Source: Prevotella sp. (GTDB lineage Bacteria > Bacteroidota > Bacteroidia > Bacteroidales > Bacteroidaceae). Taken from it: a stretch of 64,000 nt of DNA. The DNA is taken from NCBI GenBank assembly GCA_017618275.1, contig JAFZUS010000210.1:1-64000 (forward strand), given 5' to 3'. Under the pieces are notes generated by a model. That model was not told the origin of the DNA. It saw only the letters and a program-made list of their open reading frames with translations, and ran no database searches. Positions 17,474-25,729 of this stretch are shown here, one piece after another (the first letter of the stretch is position 1; each line of letters opens with the position of its first letter). The translations under genes and the position numbers were made by a program.

Positions 17474-19900
17474 ATGAAACATACATTATTATTTATTTTG
17501 TTACTCGTGTCTATAATGCCATTGGCAGTACATGCTGCCGCAAAATATGAAATTGACGGCATCTATTACTATTTAAAATATAGTACTAAAACAGCAGAAG
17601 TAACGTATAATAATCAAAATAAATATAGCGGAGATATCGTTATTCCGTCAACAGTAACACTTGACGATGTAGAATATAGTGTAACGGCAATTCTGGGACA
17701 GGTATTTGCAAAATGCCCTGATTTAACCTCAGTAACTATTCCCAGTAGTGTAACGAGTTTGGGGAAGTCTGTATTCGAGAATAGTGCCAATCTTACCACT
17801 ATCATAATAGAAGAAGGGAATCCCGTGTATGATTCTCGTGAAAACTGTAATGCGGTTATTGAAACAGCCAGCAACAAACTGTTATTCGGATGTAAAGGTA
17901 CGATGATTCCTAATAGTGTGACGACCATTGGGGAATCAGCATTCTATAATTGCTCAGGGCTGACTACTATCAATATTCCAAACAGTGTAACGAATATAGA
18001 AAAAGAATCTTTTAGGAATTGCTCTGGTCTTACTTATATTAAGGTAGGTAATGGCGTGACGACAATAGGGGAAGGGGCTTTCGCTGGTTGCAGTTACATG
18101 ACAAAGGTTGAACTTAATTGTAATGAGATTATTTCAAAAGACTATGACCCTAATGAATATTATCGTCCTCCCTCTTATTTTGGCAGTCAAGTTAAAGAGT
18201 TTATTTTAGGAGAAGATGTGACGAGAATTGGTGAATATGCCTTTGCGAGGTGTGGTATAAACACCATGAACATTCCCAAAAATGTGACAAGCATCGGTGA
18301 CTATGCTTTCAGTGATTGTTATTATCTGGTGGAGGTTGGCATATCCAGTAGTATATCAGAGATTCCGCAATGGACTTTTTATATGTGCCAAAAATTATCC
18401 AAAGTTGTAATAAACAGCAATGCATTAGTATCAAAAAATTACGAATCACGACCTTCCATATTCGGTTTTACTTGTAAGGATATAAGTGAGATTATTTTAG
18501 GAGAAGACGTGAAGGACCTTGGATCGCATGTATTTTGCAACTTGCCCAAACTGTCCTCTGTCACCATTTCTAATAGTCTTACAAGAATGTCTGCTGGTGC
18601 CTTCAAAGACTGCCCCAGTTTGACAGATATATATTGCTACGCAGAACAGGTGCCAACCATTTATGATTATTCTGTAGAAGAATTCAATTATACAAATGCA
18701 ACGCTCCACGTGCCAGAAGGTTCTTTAGATGCCTATCGTAATACAGAACCATGGAAAGACTTCAAAGAAATCGTAGCATTGTCGCATCGTGAATATCACC
18801 CATTCATCGAAGAGAACAAAGTGTGGAAAGTAGGAGTCGATAGTAGATACAATCCTGTACAGTTAGTTGAGTATTACTATTTCGATGGTGAAACCATCAT
18901 CGGCGGAAAGACCTGCAAGCAGATGATGCGCCAACGGTATGTCAACCCTGACTATCCGGAATACGATGCTGTTTCGCAACAACCCTCCTTAAGTTATGTA
19001 GGAGCATGGTACGAAGAGGATAAGAAAGTGTACTTTTACGACGCAAATAGCAAACAGATGAAGTTGATGTACGACTTCTCCCTCGATACTAATGAAACAC
19101 TGGAGATTGATGATCAACAATACTTAATAGGTCCAGAGCTGACTGGGGCTATTAAAGGTTTCAAGGGCGTAAGTAGAGAAATTACGTTGTGTTCAGAAGG
19201 AATGCCGTTCATTTACGATACCACTTGGTTGGAAGGTGTCGGTGGTATTGGTGGCCCCACAGTAAATAACTTTTATGGTAATAGAGATAATCTGGCATTG
19301 TTCATGATGTCGTGTACCGTTGGCGATGAAGTCATCTACCTCAACGACGAATATGAGGACGGAGCAAGTCCTAGTATGGGAGCCAGGAAGCGCCGCATAG
19401 ACTTCACCCATACTATCAAGATAAAGCCAAAGACACGGATTAAGAAAGAGAAGAACGATGCTGGCATCGATTCTTCCGAACGTGAGGTGGCTCGACCGAA
19501 GGTCAAGGGGCGTACAAGGGGCGAAACGGAAGAGTCGGTGTATGGCGAATACAATGACCAGCAGTTATGTATCAATCTTGACCCGCTCGATGATACCTAT
19601 CTGGTAAGCATTACAAGCGAATCGGGTAAACCCGTCTATGAAAAAGAAATCAATGCAGGTAACATCGTAGGCCTCAACATCGACATTTCTTCCTATGTGG
19701 AAGGGCGTTACACCGTCATTGTGGAGAATAGTCGTGAGTCATTCAAGGGTGAATTCGGAGCACAGACGACGGGGATTAAGGAAGTCAGTAGGAAACAGGA
19801 AGCTCTAAAGGATCATATCTACAACTTCCAAGGTCAGCGACTCAATTCCTTGCAGAAAGGATTGAATATCGTTAATGGACAAAAGATTTATGTTAAGTAG
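17474..19900 (+). CDS. BspA-like leucine-rich-repeat surface protein with extra C-terminal domains
   Basis: 808 residues from the ATG at 17474, where a signal peptide starts (MKHTLLFILLLVSIMPLAVHA); a longer reading frame begins at 17387 but its first 29 residues look like untranslated leader. The N-terminal half repeats the same LRR_5 motif and opening (YEIDGIYYYLKYSTKTAEV) as its neighbour, showing duplication. After about residue 425 comes a different region with an aromatic-rich domain, a basic segment (about 645-690) and an immunoglobulin-like DUF3244-type part, ending in the tail FQGQRLNSLQKGLNIV and KIYVK. Exported and probably surface-anchored. Function beyond binding is not known. 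Confidence 0.88.
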   Translation: MKHTLLFILLLVSIMPLAVHAAAKYEIDGIYYYLKYSTKTAEVTYNNQNKYSGDIVIPSTVTLDDVEYSVTAILGQVFAKCPDLTSVTIPSSVTSLGKSVFENSANLTTIIIEEGNPVYDSRENCNAVIETASNKLLFGCKGTMIPNSVTTIGESAFYNCSGLTTINIPNSVTNIEKESFRNCSGLTYIKVGNGVTTIGEGAFAGCSYMTKVELNCNEIISKDYDPNEYYRPPSYFGSQVKEFILGEDVTRIGEYAFARCGINTMNIPKNVTSIGDYAFSDCYYLVEVGISSSISEIPQWTFYMCQKLSKVVINSNALVSKNYESRPSIFGFTCKDISEIILGEDVKDLGSHVFCNLPKLSSVTISNSLTRMSAGAFKDCPSLTDIYCYAEQVPTIYDYSVEEFNYTNATLHVPEGSLDAYRNTEPWKDFKEIVALSHREYHPFIEENKVWKVGVDSRYNPVQLVEYYYFDGETIIGGKTCKQMMRQRYVNPDYPEYDAVSQQPSLSYVGAWYEEDKKVYFYDANSKQMKLMYDFSLDTNETLEIDDQQYLIGPELTGAIKGFKGVSREITLCSEGMPFIYDTTWLEGVGGIGGPTVNNFYGNRDNLALFMMSCTVGDEVIYLNDEYEDGASPSMGARKRRIDFTHTIKIKPKTRIKKEKNDAGIDSSEREVARPKVKGRTRGETEESVYGEYNDQQLCINLDPLDDTYLVSITSESGKPVYEKEINAGNIVGLNIDISSYVEGRYTVIVENSRESFKGEFGAQTTGIKEVSRKQEALKDHIYNFQGQRLNSLQKGLNIVNGQKIYVK

Positions 19901-19955
19901 AATCTGTTCCCCTGTGAGGTGAGGGCAAATGAAAAGATTATATGCCTGAAAAAAC

Positions 19956-19992
19956 ATCTCTCTGTTTGCTCGAAATAGAGCGGCAGAGAGAT
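19956..19992 (+). other. Hairpin downstream of second BspA-like gene
   Basis: Arms ATCTCTCTG and CAGAGAGAT pair perfectly, with GCTC/GAGC inside around GAAATA. There is no U-tract, so termination is uncertain. Confidence 0.45.
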
Positions 19993-20000
19993 AAATAACA

Positions 20001-20054
20001 CATATTATTTGGAGTGATGTGATATTTCATAAAAAAATACGCATATTATTTGGA
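20001..20054 (+). promoter_or_regulatory. hicA: Two 13-bp direct repeats, likely HicB operators
   Basis: CATATTATTTGGA occurs at 20001-20013 and 20042-20054, 41 bp apart (about four helical turns). The second copy overlaps the -33 box of the hicAB promoter. A dyad ATTTGG/CCAAAT (20048-20068) is also present. HicB-type antitoxins repress their own operon, so these are the natural candidate operators. Confidence 0.6.
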
Positions 20055-20080
20055 AGTTAGTACCAAATTTAGTATCTTTG
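20049..20080 (+). promoter_or_regulatory. hicA: hicAB promoter
   Basis: -33 box TTTG (20049-20052), 20-bp spacer, -7 box TATCTTTG (20073-20080), 18 bases before the hicA ATG. Confidence 0.8.
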
Positions 20081-20098
20081 CGCCCAAAAGTAACAAAT

Positions 20099-20359
20099 AT
20101 GGGTTCAAAGGACAAATTAGTTGAACGATTCAAGAAGAGACCTAAGGACTTTACGTATGAAGAAACGCTGAGTCTTCTGGCACACTTCGGCTATCAAGAG
20201 CATACAAAAGGCTCTACTTCTGGTTCGCGTGTGAGATTCAAGAACGAGACTACGGGTGCCTATATTGACATTCATCGACCACATCCAGGAAGCATCATGA
20301 AGGAGTGGATGGTGAAGACGATCTATCAGCATTTAAAGAATAATGGTTTAATAAAATAG
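20099..20359 (+). CDS. hicA: HicA-family mRNA interferase toxin
   Basis: 86 residues with the compact dsRBD-like HicA pattern. Classical HicA toxins carry the catalytic His in GSHH; here the same place reads GSRVRF (42-47), and a conserved HRPHP (59-63) follows, as in another recognised HicA subgroup, so activity is likely but the catalytic His must be elsewhere. The ATG at 20099 is chosen over an upstream TTG at 20078 that lies inside the promoter. The antitoxin gene starts 10 bases downstream; toxin-first order is usual for hicAB. As in other HicA toxins it would cleave mRNA when HicB is lost. Confidence 0.88.
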   Translation: MGSKDKLVERFKKRPKDFTYEETLSLLAHFGYQEHTKGSTSGSRVRFKNETTGAYIDIHRPHPGSIMKEWMVKTIYQHLKNNGLIK

Positions 20360-20369
20360 AAGGACGATA

Positions 20370-20717
20370 ATGGATTATCTGGAATATAAAGGCTACAAGG
20401 GTAGCGTGGAGTACAGCAAGGAAGATAATTGCCTGTTTGGGAAGGTGCAGGGCATGAGTAAGGATCTGATTGCGTATGAGGGTCAGACACTCGATGAACT
20501 GCGCAAGGATTTTGAAGATGGTATCGACAGTTATCTTGAAGGTTGTGAGGCTGATGGTGTAGAACCTGCAAAGCCCTATAGCGGCAAACTGAATCTGCGG
20601 ATGTCATCAGAACTTCATTCACGTGTGGCTGCTTTTGTGGCTTCGACAGGTACTACTATTAATGACTTCATCAACCGTGCCATCAAAAATGAGTTGAAAA
20701 AGGTGGCGGCATTGTAA
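20370..20717 (+). CDS. hicB: HicB-family antitoxin
   Basis: 115 residues. The N-terminal part (about 1-65) has the degenerate RNase H-like HicB fold (GSVEYSKEDNCLFGKVQGM, DLIAYEGQTLDELRKDFEDG), and the C-terminal part (about 70-113, LNLRMSSELHSRVAAFVAST) is a ribbon-helix-helix DNA-binding domain. It would neutralise HicA and repress the operon through the repeats upstream. Confidence 0.92.
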   Translation: MDYLEYKGYKGSVEYSKEDNCLFGKVQGMSKDLIAYEGQTLDELRKDFEDGIDSYLEGCEADGVEPAKPYSGKLNLRMSSELHSRVAAFVASTGTTINDFINRAIKNELKKVAAL

Positions 20718-20760
20718 AACATGGAGTTTGGAACTGCGTGGAATTACACAATAGTCCTTA

Positions 20761-20820
20761 CCCGCTCATCCTACCTATCCCACACGTAAGATTTTTTACT
20801 TTTAGTGTGGGATGAGCGGG
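20761..20820. other. Long bulged hairpin downstream of hicB
   Basis: GTGTGGGATGAGCGGG (20805-20820) pairs with CCCGCTCAT (20761-20769) plus CCCACAC (20779-20785), leaving a 9-base bulge. The bulge and the bases after the hairpin (GGGACAGGTGGGAT) are themselves related, so the element is built from repeated G-rich units. The G-rich units downstream of the VapE gene (about 1280-1316) are similar in style. Confidence 0.55.
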
Positions 20821-20871
20821 ACAGGTGGGATAAAAAGTGGATATAATAAGTATACGCGCGTGGCGCGTGAA

Positions 20872-20928
20872 GACAGTACTATTTTTCGTTACGACACTAC
20901 TATTTTTTCTATCGACAGTACTATTGGG
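20872..20928. repeat. Three iteron-like direct repeats at 21-bp period
   Basis: Units GACAGTACTATTTTT, GACACTACTATTTTT and GACAGTACTATTGGG start at 20872, 20893 and 20914. They lie between the convergent ends of hicB and the CobD-like gene, with no promoter nearby. They could be protein-binding iterons left by a replicating or integrated element. Confidence 0.6.
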
Positions 20929-20958
20929 GAACTGCAACGCTGCAAATGAAAGGTGTCT

Positions 20959-21987
20959 TTAGTGGGATTTCACCTCCTCACGGAATGCCTTGATGGCGGC
21001 GACGAGGGCATCGTTCTCCTCGGGTGTCTGAGAGGCCACACGGAAGCAGTGGTCGTCGAGGCTGTAGAAGTTGGAGGCGTCGCGGATCAGGATGCCGTGG
21101 TGCTCGATGAGCCAGTTCTTCAGTTGGAGACTAGTAGCCCAGTCGATGTTCACCAGCATGTAGTTCGTCTGCGTATCCATCACCATCAGTCCCTCGATGT
21201 CAGCCAGTTGCTGCTTAAGGCGCTGGGCCTCGTCGAGGTATTCCTTCAGGTTGGGCAGCACCTTCGGGTCGTGCTCCACCAGCCACTTGCCAGCCTCGAT
21301 AGCCAATGTGTTCACTGTCCAGGGCTGTCGGATGTCGCGCAGGCGCTCGATAATAATAGGTGAAGCCGTCAGGTATCCGAGGCGCAGGCCTGGGACACAG
21401 TATTTCTTGGAGAGCGACTGGATAATCATCACGTTATAGCAGTCGAGCATCTCCTTTGGTACAAGCATCGGCTGGAGTGTGTAGTTGGCGTAACTCTGGT
21501 CGACGACGTGCAGGAAGCGCGGGTGCTTGCGGATGAGGTAGGTGACGAGCGACTTCAGCAGCACGTTACCCGTCGGGTTGTCAGGATTGCACATCCAGTA
21601 GATACGGTCCTCCGGCAAGATGTTGAGATCGTCATTACGCTCGTAGGAGATGGTATGGCCGAACATCCTGCAGGCGTCGGCATATTCTGTATAGGTGGGC
21701 TGCGGAATCACGGAGGCCCAGCCGCGATAGAGTTGCGCGATGAGGTAGATGGCCTCGTTGGCCCCATTGGTCACCATCACCATATCGGCAGGTATCTCCA
21801 GTTTCTCTGCTATCAGTGCTTCCAGTTGCCGAGGCTCCGGCTCTGGATAATTGCCTATCGCGTCGAGCCGCGTAGCAAGATATTGTTTCAGTTCCGTCAG
21901 GTCTGCCCGTTGGTAGACGTTGGAACTGAAGTTCATCTTTACTTGGTCGCCGTAGCGGTACGTGTCGTCTCCGTGTCCGTAAGTCAT
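20959..21987 (-). CDS. cobD: CobD-like threonine-phosphate decarboxylase (PLP fold type I)
   Basis: 342-residue PLP enzyme of the histidinol-phosphate aminotransferase fold. It starts with GHGDD as in Bacteroidales CobD proteins, and has CNPDNPTG (Asn134 region), Asp163 in VVDQSY and the PLP lysine Lys194 in SLSKKY. CobD makes aminopropanol phosphate for the cobalamin nucleotide loop; histidinol-phosphate aminotransferase is the main alternative. It lies 30 bases after the ABC ATPase gene, with a short repeat in the spacer. In relatives, CobD-like genes accompany B12 transport genes, which supports the reading and links it to the permease at 10875. Confidence 0.75.
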   Translation of the reverse strand: MTYGHGDDTYRYGDQVKMNFSSNVYQRADLTELKQYLATRLDAIGNYPEPEPRQLEALIAEKLEIPADMVMVTNGANEAIYLIAQLYRGWASVIPQPTYTEYADACRMFGHTISYERNDDLNILPEDRIYWMCNPDNPTGNVLLKSLVTYLIRKHPRFLHVVDQSYANYTLQPMLVPKEMLDCYNVMIIQSLSKKYCVPGLRLGYLTASPIIIERLRDIRQPWTVNTLAIEAGKWLVEHDPKVLPNLKEYLDEAQRLKQQLADIEGLMVMDTQTNYMLVNIDWATSLQLKNWLIEHHGILIRDASNFYSLDDHCFRVASQTPEENDALVAAIKAFREEVKSH

Positions 21988-21995
21988 TTCTATTT

Positions 21996-22017
21996 CTATT
22001 TGACAATTTACAATTTA
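21996..22017. repeat. CAATTTA-type repeat in operon spacer
   Basis: The spacer between the ATPase stop and the CobD-like start contains GACAATTTACAATTTATT, the same simple repeat type as at 55508-55546. Confidence 0.55.
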
Positions 22018-22797
22018 TTATTCGACTCTGACAGAGAGAGTTTGGGGGTCGAAGTTGATGCCTGGGCGCTCCACATAGCGCGCCAGCGCCCCCGCGTCGG
22101 CCAGTTCGCGCGGGGTACCCACGCTGAAGCCCTGTGGTTCCATCAGCCAGAGGGTGTCGGCCACCTGCAGGGCCAGTTCGAAGTCGTGTGTCGAGAGGAA
22201 GATGGTCTTCTGCTGCTCCCTGGCCAGCCGCCGGAGCAGTTGCATCATCTCCACCTTACTGGGGAAGTCGAGGAAGGCCGTGGGCTCATCGAGGAAGATC
22301 ACGGGTGTCTGCTGCGCCAGTGCCTTGGCAATCATTACCTTCTGGCGCTCGCCGTCGGAGAGGGTGTGGATCATCCGTGCCCGCAACGGTTCTATCCCCA
22401 CGGCGCGGATGGCCTCGTCGACCACTTGCCAGTCGTCTTCATGCAGCGTGCCCCAGAACCCTGTGTAGGGCGATCGACCTAAAGCCACGAGTTCGCGCAC
22501 CGACATATTCCTCACGTCGGGCTTCTCCGTCAGTACCACGCCAATCAGTCGACTCAGTTCTTTGTCGCTGAAGGATGCAATCTCACGCCCCTCAATCAGC
22601 ACCTCGCCTTCCAACTTCGGCTGGAAGGCAGCGAGTGTGCGGAGCAGTGTAGACTTTCCCACACCGTTGGCACCCAACAGACAGGTCAGTTCCCCGCTTC
22701 TGATGGCCGTACAGATACCGTCCGCCACCACCCGCGTACCGTTCTTACCACGATACCCGATGCTCAGGTTACTCAGTCGGATGGTCTCGCTATTCAT
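22018..22797 (-). CDS. FecE/BtuD-type ABC transporter ATPase
   Basis: 259 residues with Walker A GANGVGKST (42-50), signature LSDGERQK (LSGGQ-like with Asp), Walker B VIFLDEPTAF and the switch STHD. It powers import of iron chelates, haem or B12 with a FecCD permease; the only permease in the window is at 10875-11885 on the opposite strand. Its ATG overlaps the esterase stop (ATGA), so the two are translationally coupled, although their functions do not match. The CobD-like gene follows. The odd partners are discussed as a possible inversion. Confidence 0.92.
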   Translation of the reverse strand: MNSETIRLSNLSIGYRGKNGTRVVADGICTAIRSGELTCLLGANGVGKSTLLRTLAAFQPKLEGEVLIEGREIASFSDKELSRLIGVVLTEKPDVRNMSVRELVALGRSPYTGFWGTLHEDDWQVVDEAIRAVGIEPLRARMIHTLSDGERQKVMIAKALAQQTPVIFLDEPTAFLDFPSKVEMMQLLRRLAREQQKTIFLSTHDFELALQVADTLWLMEPQGFSVGTPRELADAGALARYVERPGINFDPQTLSVRVE

Positions 22798-24407
22798 TTC
22801 TGTCGTTTGTTAAACTCGTCGAGTTGCTTGAAGCAGTGGCGGTTGATGATTTCCTCCAACTTGCGGTCGTGGTTGTAGTGGAGACCATAGAGGACGTCGC
22901 CAAAATCCATCACACAACCGTTCTCCTTGGTATAGGGTTCCCAAGCAGGTAATTTTTGTAAAACAGGAAAAGCCGGTGAATTGCGAATCTCAGGCGCATC
23001 GGGATTACCAGTGTGTGCGAAATGAGCCCAGACAGCACTCATTATAGTAGCCCAGGGCTTGTTGTATGTGATTTCTGCCACTGGTATTTGGTTGGCGTAG
23101 TGGTGAAGCACGTCGAAGCAGTACTTCAACTCGGCACCGTGGGCGGAGCCTTTCGAACCAGCGCCCCCCTCTTTTACCGTGTATATATATACATAGGTGT
23201 CGGCCTTGCGCTTGCCACCGATGGCATCAGCGGTGATGATGGTCTTGGGACGGAACAGCCAGTCGATGCTCAGCAGGTCCTGTGGCAACCGCTCGTAGGT
23301 TCCTAACGGATAGGCTTCCATAAACGCACTGATGTAGGCATCGGTCTCGTCGCCGAAGGTGCGTTCCAGTTCCTTGTGGGCTTGTTCGAAGGTGACCTTC
23401 TGTCCATACCTTACACGCTGCAACTCATTAAAGGTTGTACCAATCATCAGGGGGACATCGTCGCTGATGCTGGCGAAGGCGGGCTGGAAAGGCTGTTGCA
23501 GGAGCACCTCCCCATCGGGTGTGGGTCCGAAGCCCCACATCATCGGTGTGCCAGGACGACGGGTGCCGATGCTGGCTGCCATTGCCCGCTGACCAGCAGC
23601 GTAGAGATCCTTATATGACACCTTATTTATTTTATCTACATGCTTTTTGTCGATACCCAATTCCTTCAGAACGGCCTCGCCCAGTTCCTCCGTCATCGCC
23701 TTGGTATTGACGTTGAGGATGGTGCCGCTCATGATGATGGCCTTGTGGAAGAGTCCCTTGGCCTTGGGCATACACATCAGCGTACCCACCTTACCGCCTC
23801 CGCCCGACTCGCCAAAGATCGTGACGTTGTTGGGGTCGCCGCCGAAGTTGGCGATGTTGTCGCGTACCCACTCCAAGGCCTGCACGGCATCAAGCATACC
23901 CACATTGCCGGAGTACTTGTATTTCTTGGAAACAGTCGAAAGGTCAAGGAAACCGAGGATGTTCAGACGGTGGTTGATGCTGACGACCACGACATCCTTC
24001 TTCGCCAGACACATGCCAGGATCCCATTCCGAGGTGCCTGAGTCGAAGCCGCCACCGTGCAACCAGAACATGACGGGCTTCTTGGCCTTCGTGTCTGTTG
24101 TCCACACGTTGAGCACACAACAGTTCTCCGACATCTGCTCTTCCGTCATCGGACGGTTCTGCTGCTGCATGGTCATCGGGCCCCAGTGGTCGCAATTGCG
24201 TACGCCCTTCCACTTCTTTACGGGCTGGGGAGGCATAAACCGCTCCACCTTCGCATACGGGATGCCGAGATAGGCCATAGTGCCCTCCTGCATGATTCCG
24301 CTCACTTTTCCACAGGTGGTATTGACCACCGCCGTCTTACTCTCCTGAGCCATTGCCAACCCTGTGGCAAACAGCATACCGATTAGGCCTAAAGTTATTC
24401 TTTTCAT
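22794..24407 (-). CDS. Secreted type-B carboxylesterase
   Basis: 537 residues from ATG 24407 (another ATG at 24416; the longer frame to 24569 crosses the promoters). Signal peptide about 1-20; oxyanion-hole HGGG at 117-120; nucleophile Ser201 in FGESGGGG; the His of the triad is probably in GSAHGAELKY. Alpha/beta hydrolase fold, COesterase family. Bacteroidales members near glycoside hydrolases often deacylate xylan or pectin (acetyl or feruloyl groups); that is inference. The end overlaps the start of the ABC ATPase gene by four bases. The -7 box of its promoter is at 24429-24436. Confidence 0.9.
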   Translation of the reverse strand: MKRITLGLIGMLFATGLAMAQESKTAVVNTTCGKVSGIMQEGTMAYLGIPYAKVERFMPPQPVKKWKGVRNCDHWGPMTMQQQNRPMTEEQMSENCCVLNVWTTDTKAKKPVMFWLHGGGFDSGTSEWDPGMCLAKKDVVVVSINHRLNILGFLDLSTVSKKYKYSGNVGMLDAVQALEWVRDNIANFGGDPNNVTIFGESGGGGKVGTLMCMPKAKGLFHKAIIMSGTILNVNTKAMTEELGEAVLKELGIDKKHVDKINKVSYKDLYAAGQRAMAASIGTRRPGTPMMWGFGPTPDGEVLLQQPFQPAFASISDDVPLMIGTTFNELQRVRYGQKVTFEQAHKELERTFGDETDAYISAFMEAYPLGTYERLPQDLLSIDWLFRPKTIITADAIGGKRKADTYVYIYTVKEGGAGSKGSAHGAELKYCFDVLHHYANQIPVAEITYNKPWATIMSAVWAHFAHTGNPDAPEIRNSPAFPVLQKLPAWEPYTKENGCVMDFGDVLYGLHYNHDRKLEEIINRHCFKQLDEFNKRQK

Positions 24408-24428
24408 TGTAGTCATTAAATTTTGTTG

Positions 24429-24436
24429 CAAAGATA
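24429..24436 (-). promoter_or_regulatory. -7 box of the esterase-ATPase-CobD operon
   Basis: TATCTTTG on the minus strand, 21 bases before the chosen ATG. An opposed -7 box lies 24 bp away at 24461, so the two promoters overlap. Confidence 0.65.
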
Positions 24437-24460
24437 ATAAGAATATCTGAAAAAACTTCG

Positions 24461-24468
24461 TATCTTTG
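24461..24468 (+). promoter_or_regulatory. -7 box of the MscS gene
   Basis: TATCTTTG, 14 bases before the ATG at 24483. It faces away from the esterase promoter. Confidence 0.65.
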
Positions 24469-24482
24469 CACAAAAAGAATGA

Positions 24483-25598
24483 ATGACGATGGAAAAGATT
24501 CAGTTTTATGTGGAACAACTGGTTGCCTCCTGGGGTTTGGAGGGTGATACAGTGGATATGATCGGTCATGGTGTCTTAGTGGTTATTGCCGTTCTGTTGG
24601 CAGCAGCGGTGGGTCTGCTTTGTAGGAAGGTACTCATGCCCGTTCTGGTGAAGTTGACGGAGAAGACGGAGGTGAAGTGGGACGATGTGATCTTCAGCCG
24701 TCGGGTACTGCTTTCTGCCTGTAGCATCGTGCCCGCCATCGTGATATGGCAGTTGCTGCCCTGGATCTTCTATGACTATCCGACGGCACGTGAGGTGCTG
24801 ACGAGGCTCACGGCTATATACATTACTATTATGTCAGTGCGCACGTTGATGGTGTTCATCGACTCATTCAAGCAGTTGGAGGGCAGTCAGCGCACGGCCC
24901 GCCAGCAATACCTCTATTCTTTCTGTGGTGTGATGAAGATCATTATAATCTTCATAGCCATCATCGTCGTGGTAGCCATTGCCATCGACAAGGATCCTAC
25001 CACGCTCTTCGCAGGACTGGGAGCAGTCTCGGCCATATTGATGTTGGCCTTTCAGGACACCATCAAGGGACTTGTGGCCGGCATCAGACTTACCACCAAT
25101 GAGATGGTGCATATCGGTGACTGGATCACCGTGCCTTCAGCCGGAGCCAACGGTCGGGTAGAGGATATCACCCTCACGACGGTAAAAATCAGAAACTTCG
25201 ACAACACCATTGTTACTGTCACCCCGCAGACACTGGTTGATGGTTCCTTCCAGAATTGGATCGGTATGGAGCAGAACGAAGGTCGTAAGCAGGTACGCAA
25301 GGTCTATTTCGATTTCCGTTCGCTGACGGTAGATGAGAATGGCGTGGCCAATATTACCAAGTTCCGCCACCATATAGAGCAGTGGCTCCGCGACAATCCG
25401 AAAGTGATAGCCGAGAAGAATCCGTTGGTGCGTCAGGCTGAGGCTGCTCAGGCTGGTTGCTGCGTGGAATTCATCTTCTGGCTCAGGGCTCAGGCGGCAC
25501 TCGACTATGAGCACGACACCAGCGATATTATGGAGTATATCTATGCTTCCAGCGCGGATTACGGCCTGCGTATCTACCAGCAATTTCCAGAGCAATAA
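24483..25598 (+). CDS. MscS-family mechanosensitive channel (YbdG-like)
   Basis: 371 residues. Hydrophobic helices at about 27-48, 75-97, 105-125 and 148-168 lead into the pore helix (TTLFAGLGAVSAILMLAFQD, then TIKGLVAGI), with the beta domain motif VHIGDWITVP and NFDNTIVTVTP after it. The C-terminal cytoplasmic part is present. Like E. coli YbdG it would release solutes on hypo-osmotic shock. It is a single gene with its own promoter. Confidence 0.92.
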   Translation: MTMEKIQFYVEQLVASWGLEGDTVDMIGHGVLVVIAVLLAAAVGLLCRKVLMPVLVKLTEKTEVKWDDVIFSRRVLLSACSIVPAIVIWQLLPWIFYDYPTAREVLTRLTAIYITIMSVRTLMVFIDSFKQLEGSQRTARQQYLYSFCGVMKIIIIFIAIIVVVAIAIDKDPTTLFAGLGAVSAILMLAFQDTIKGLVAGIRLTTNEMVHIGDWITVPSAGANGRVEDITLTTVKIRNFDNTIVTVTPQTLVDGSFQNWIGMEQNEGRKQVRKVYFDFRSLTVDENGVANITKFRHHIEQWLRDNPKVIAEKNPLVRQAEAAQAGCCVEFIFWLRAQAALDYEHDTSDIMEYIYASSADYGLRIYQQFPEQ

Positions 25599-25729
25599 AA
25601 AAATTTTTCGTTGTTTTTTAAACCTTTTCTATTCTGTTGCGTCAAAGAGACAAAGAAACAAAAATCACGACAACAAAAAAGTCAGGATAACAGAATAAAA
25701 AACAGGATAACAAAAAAATAAAAAGAACA

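Noticed and set aside
20872-20928. Iterons as a replication origin
   Set aside because: No initiator gene, DnaA boxes or AT-rich unwinding region is seen next to them, so origin function is unsupported.
21508-22482. 324-codon frame on the plus strand across the CobD-like and ATPase genes
   Set aside because: It spans two real genes in antisense, with no start signals and no domain pattern.
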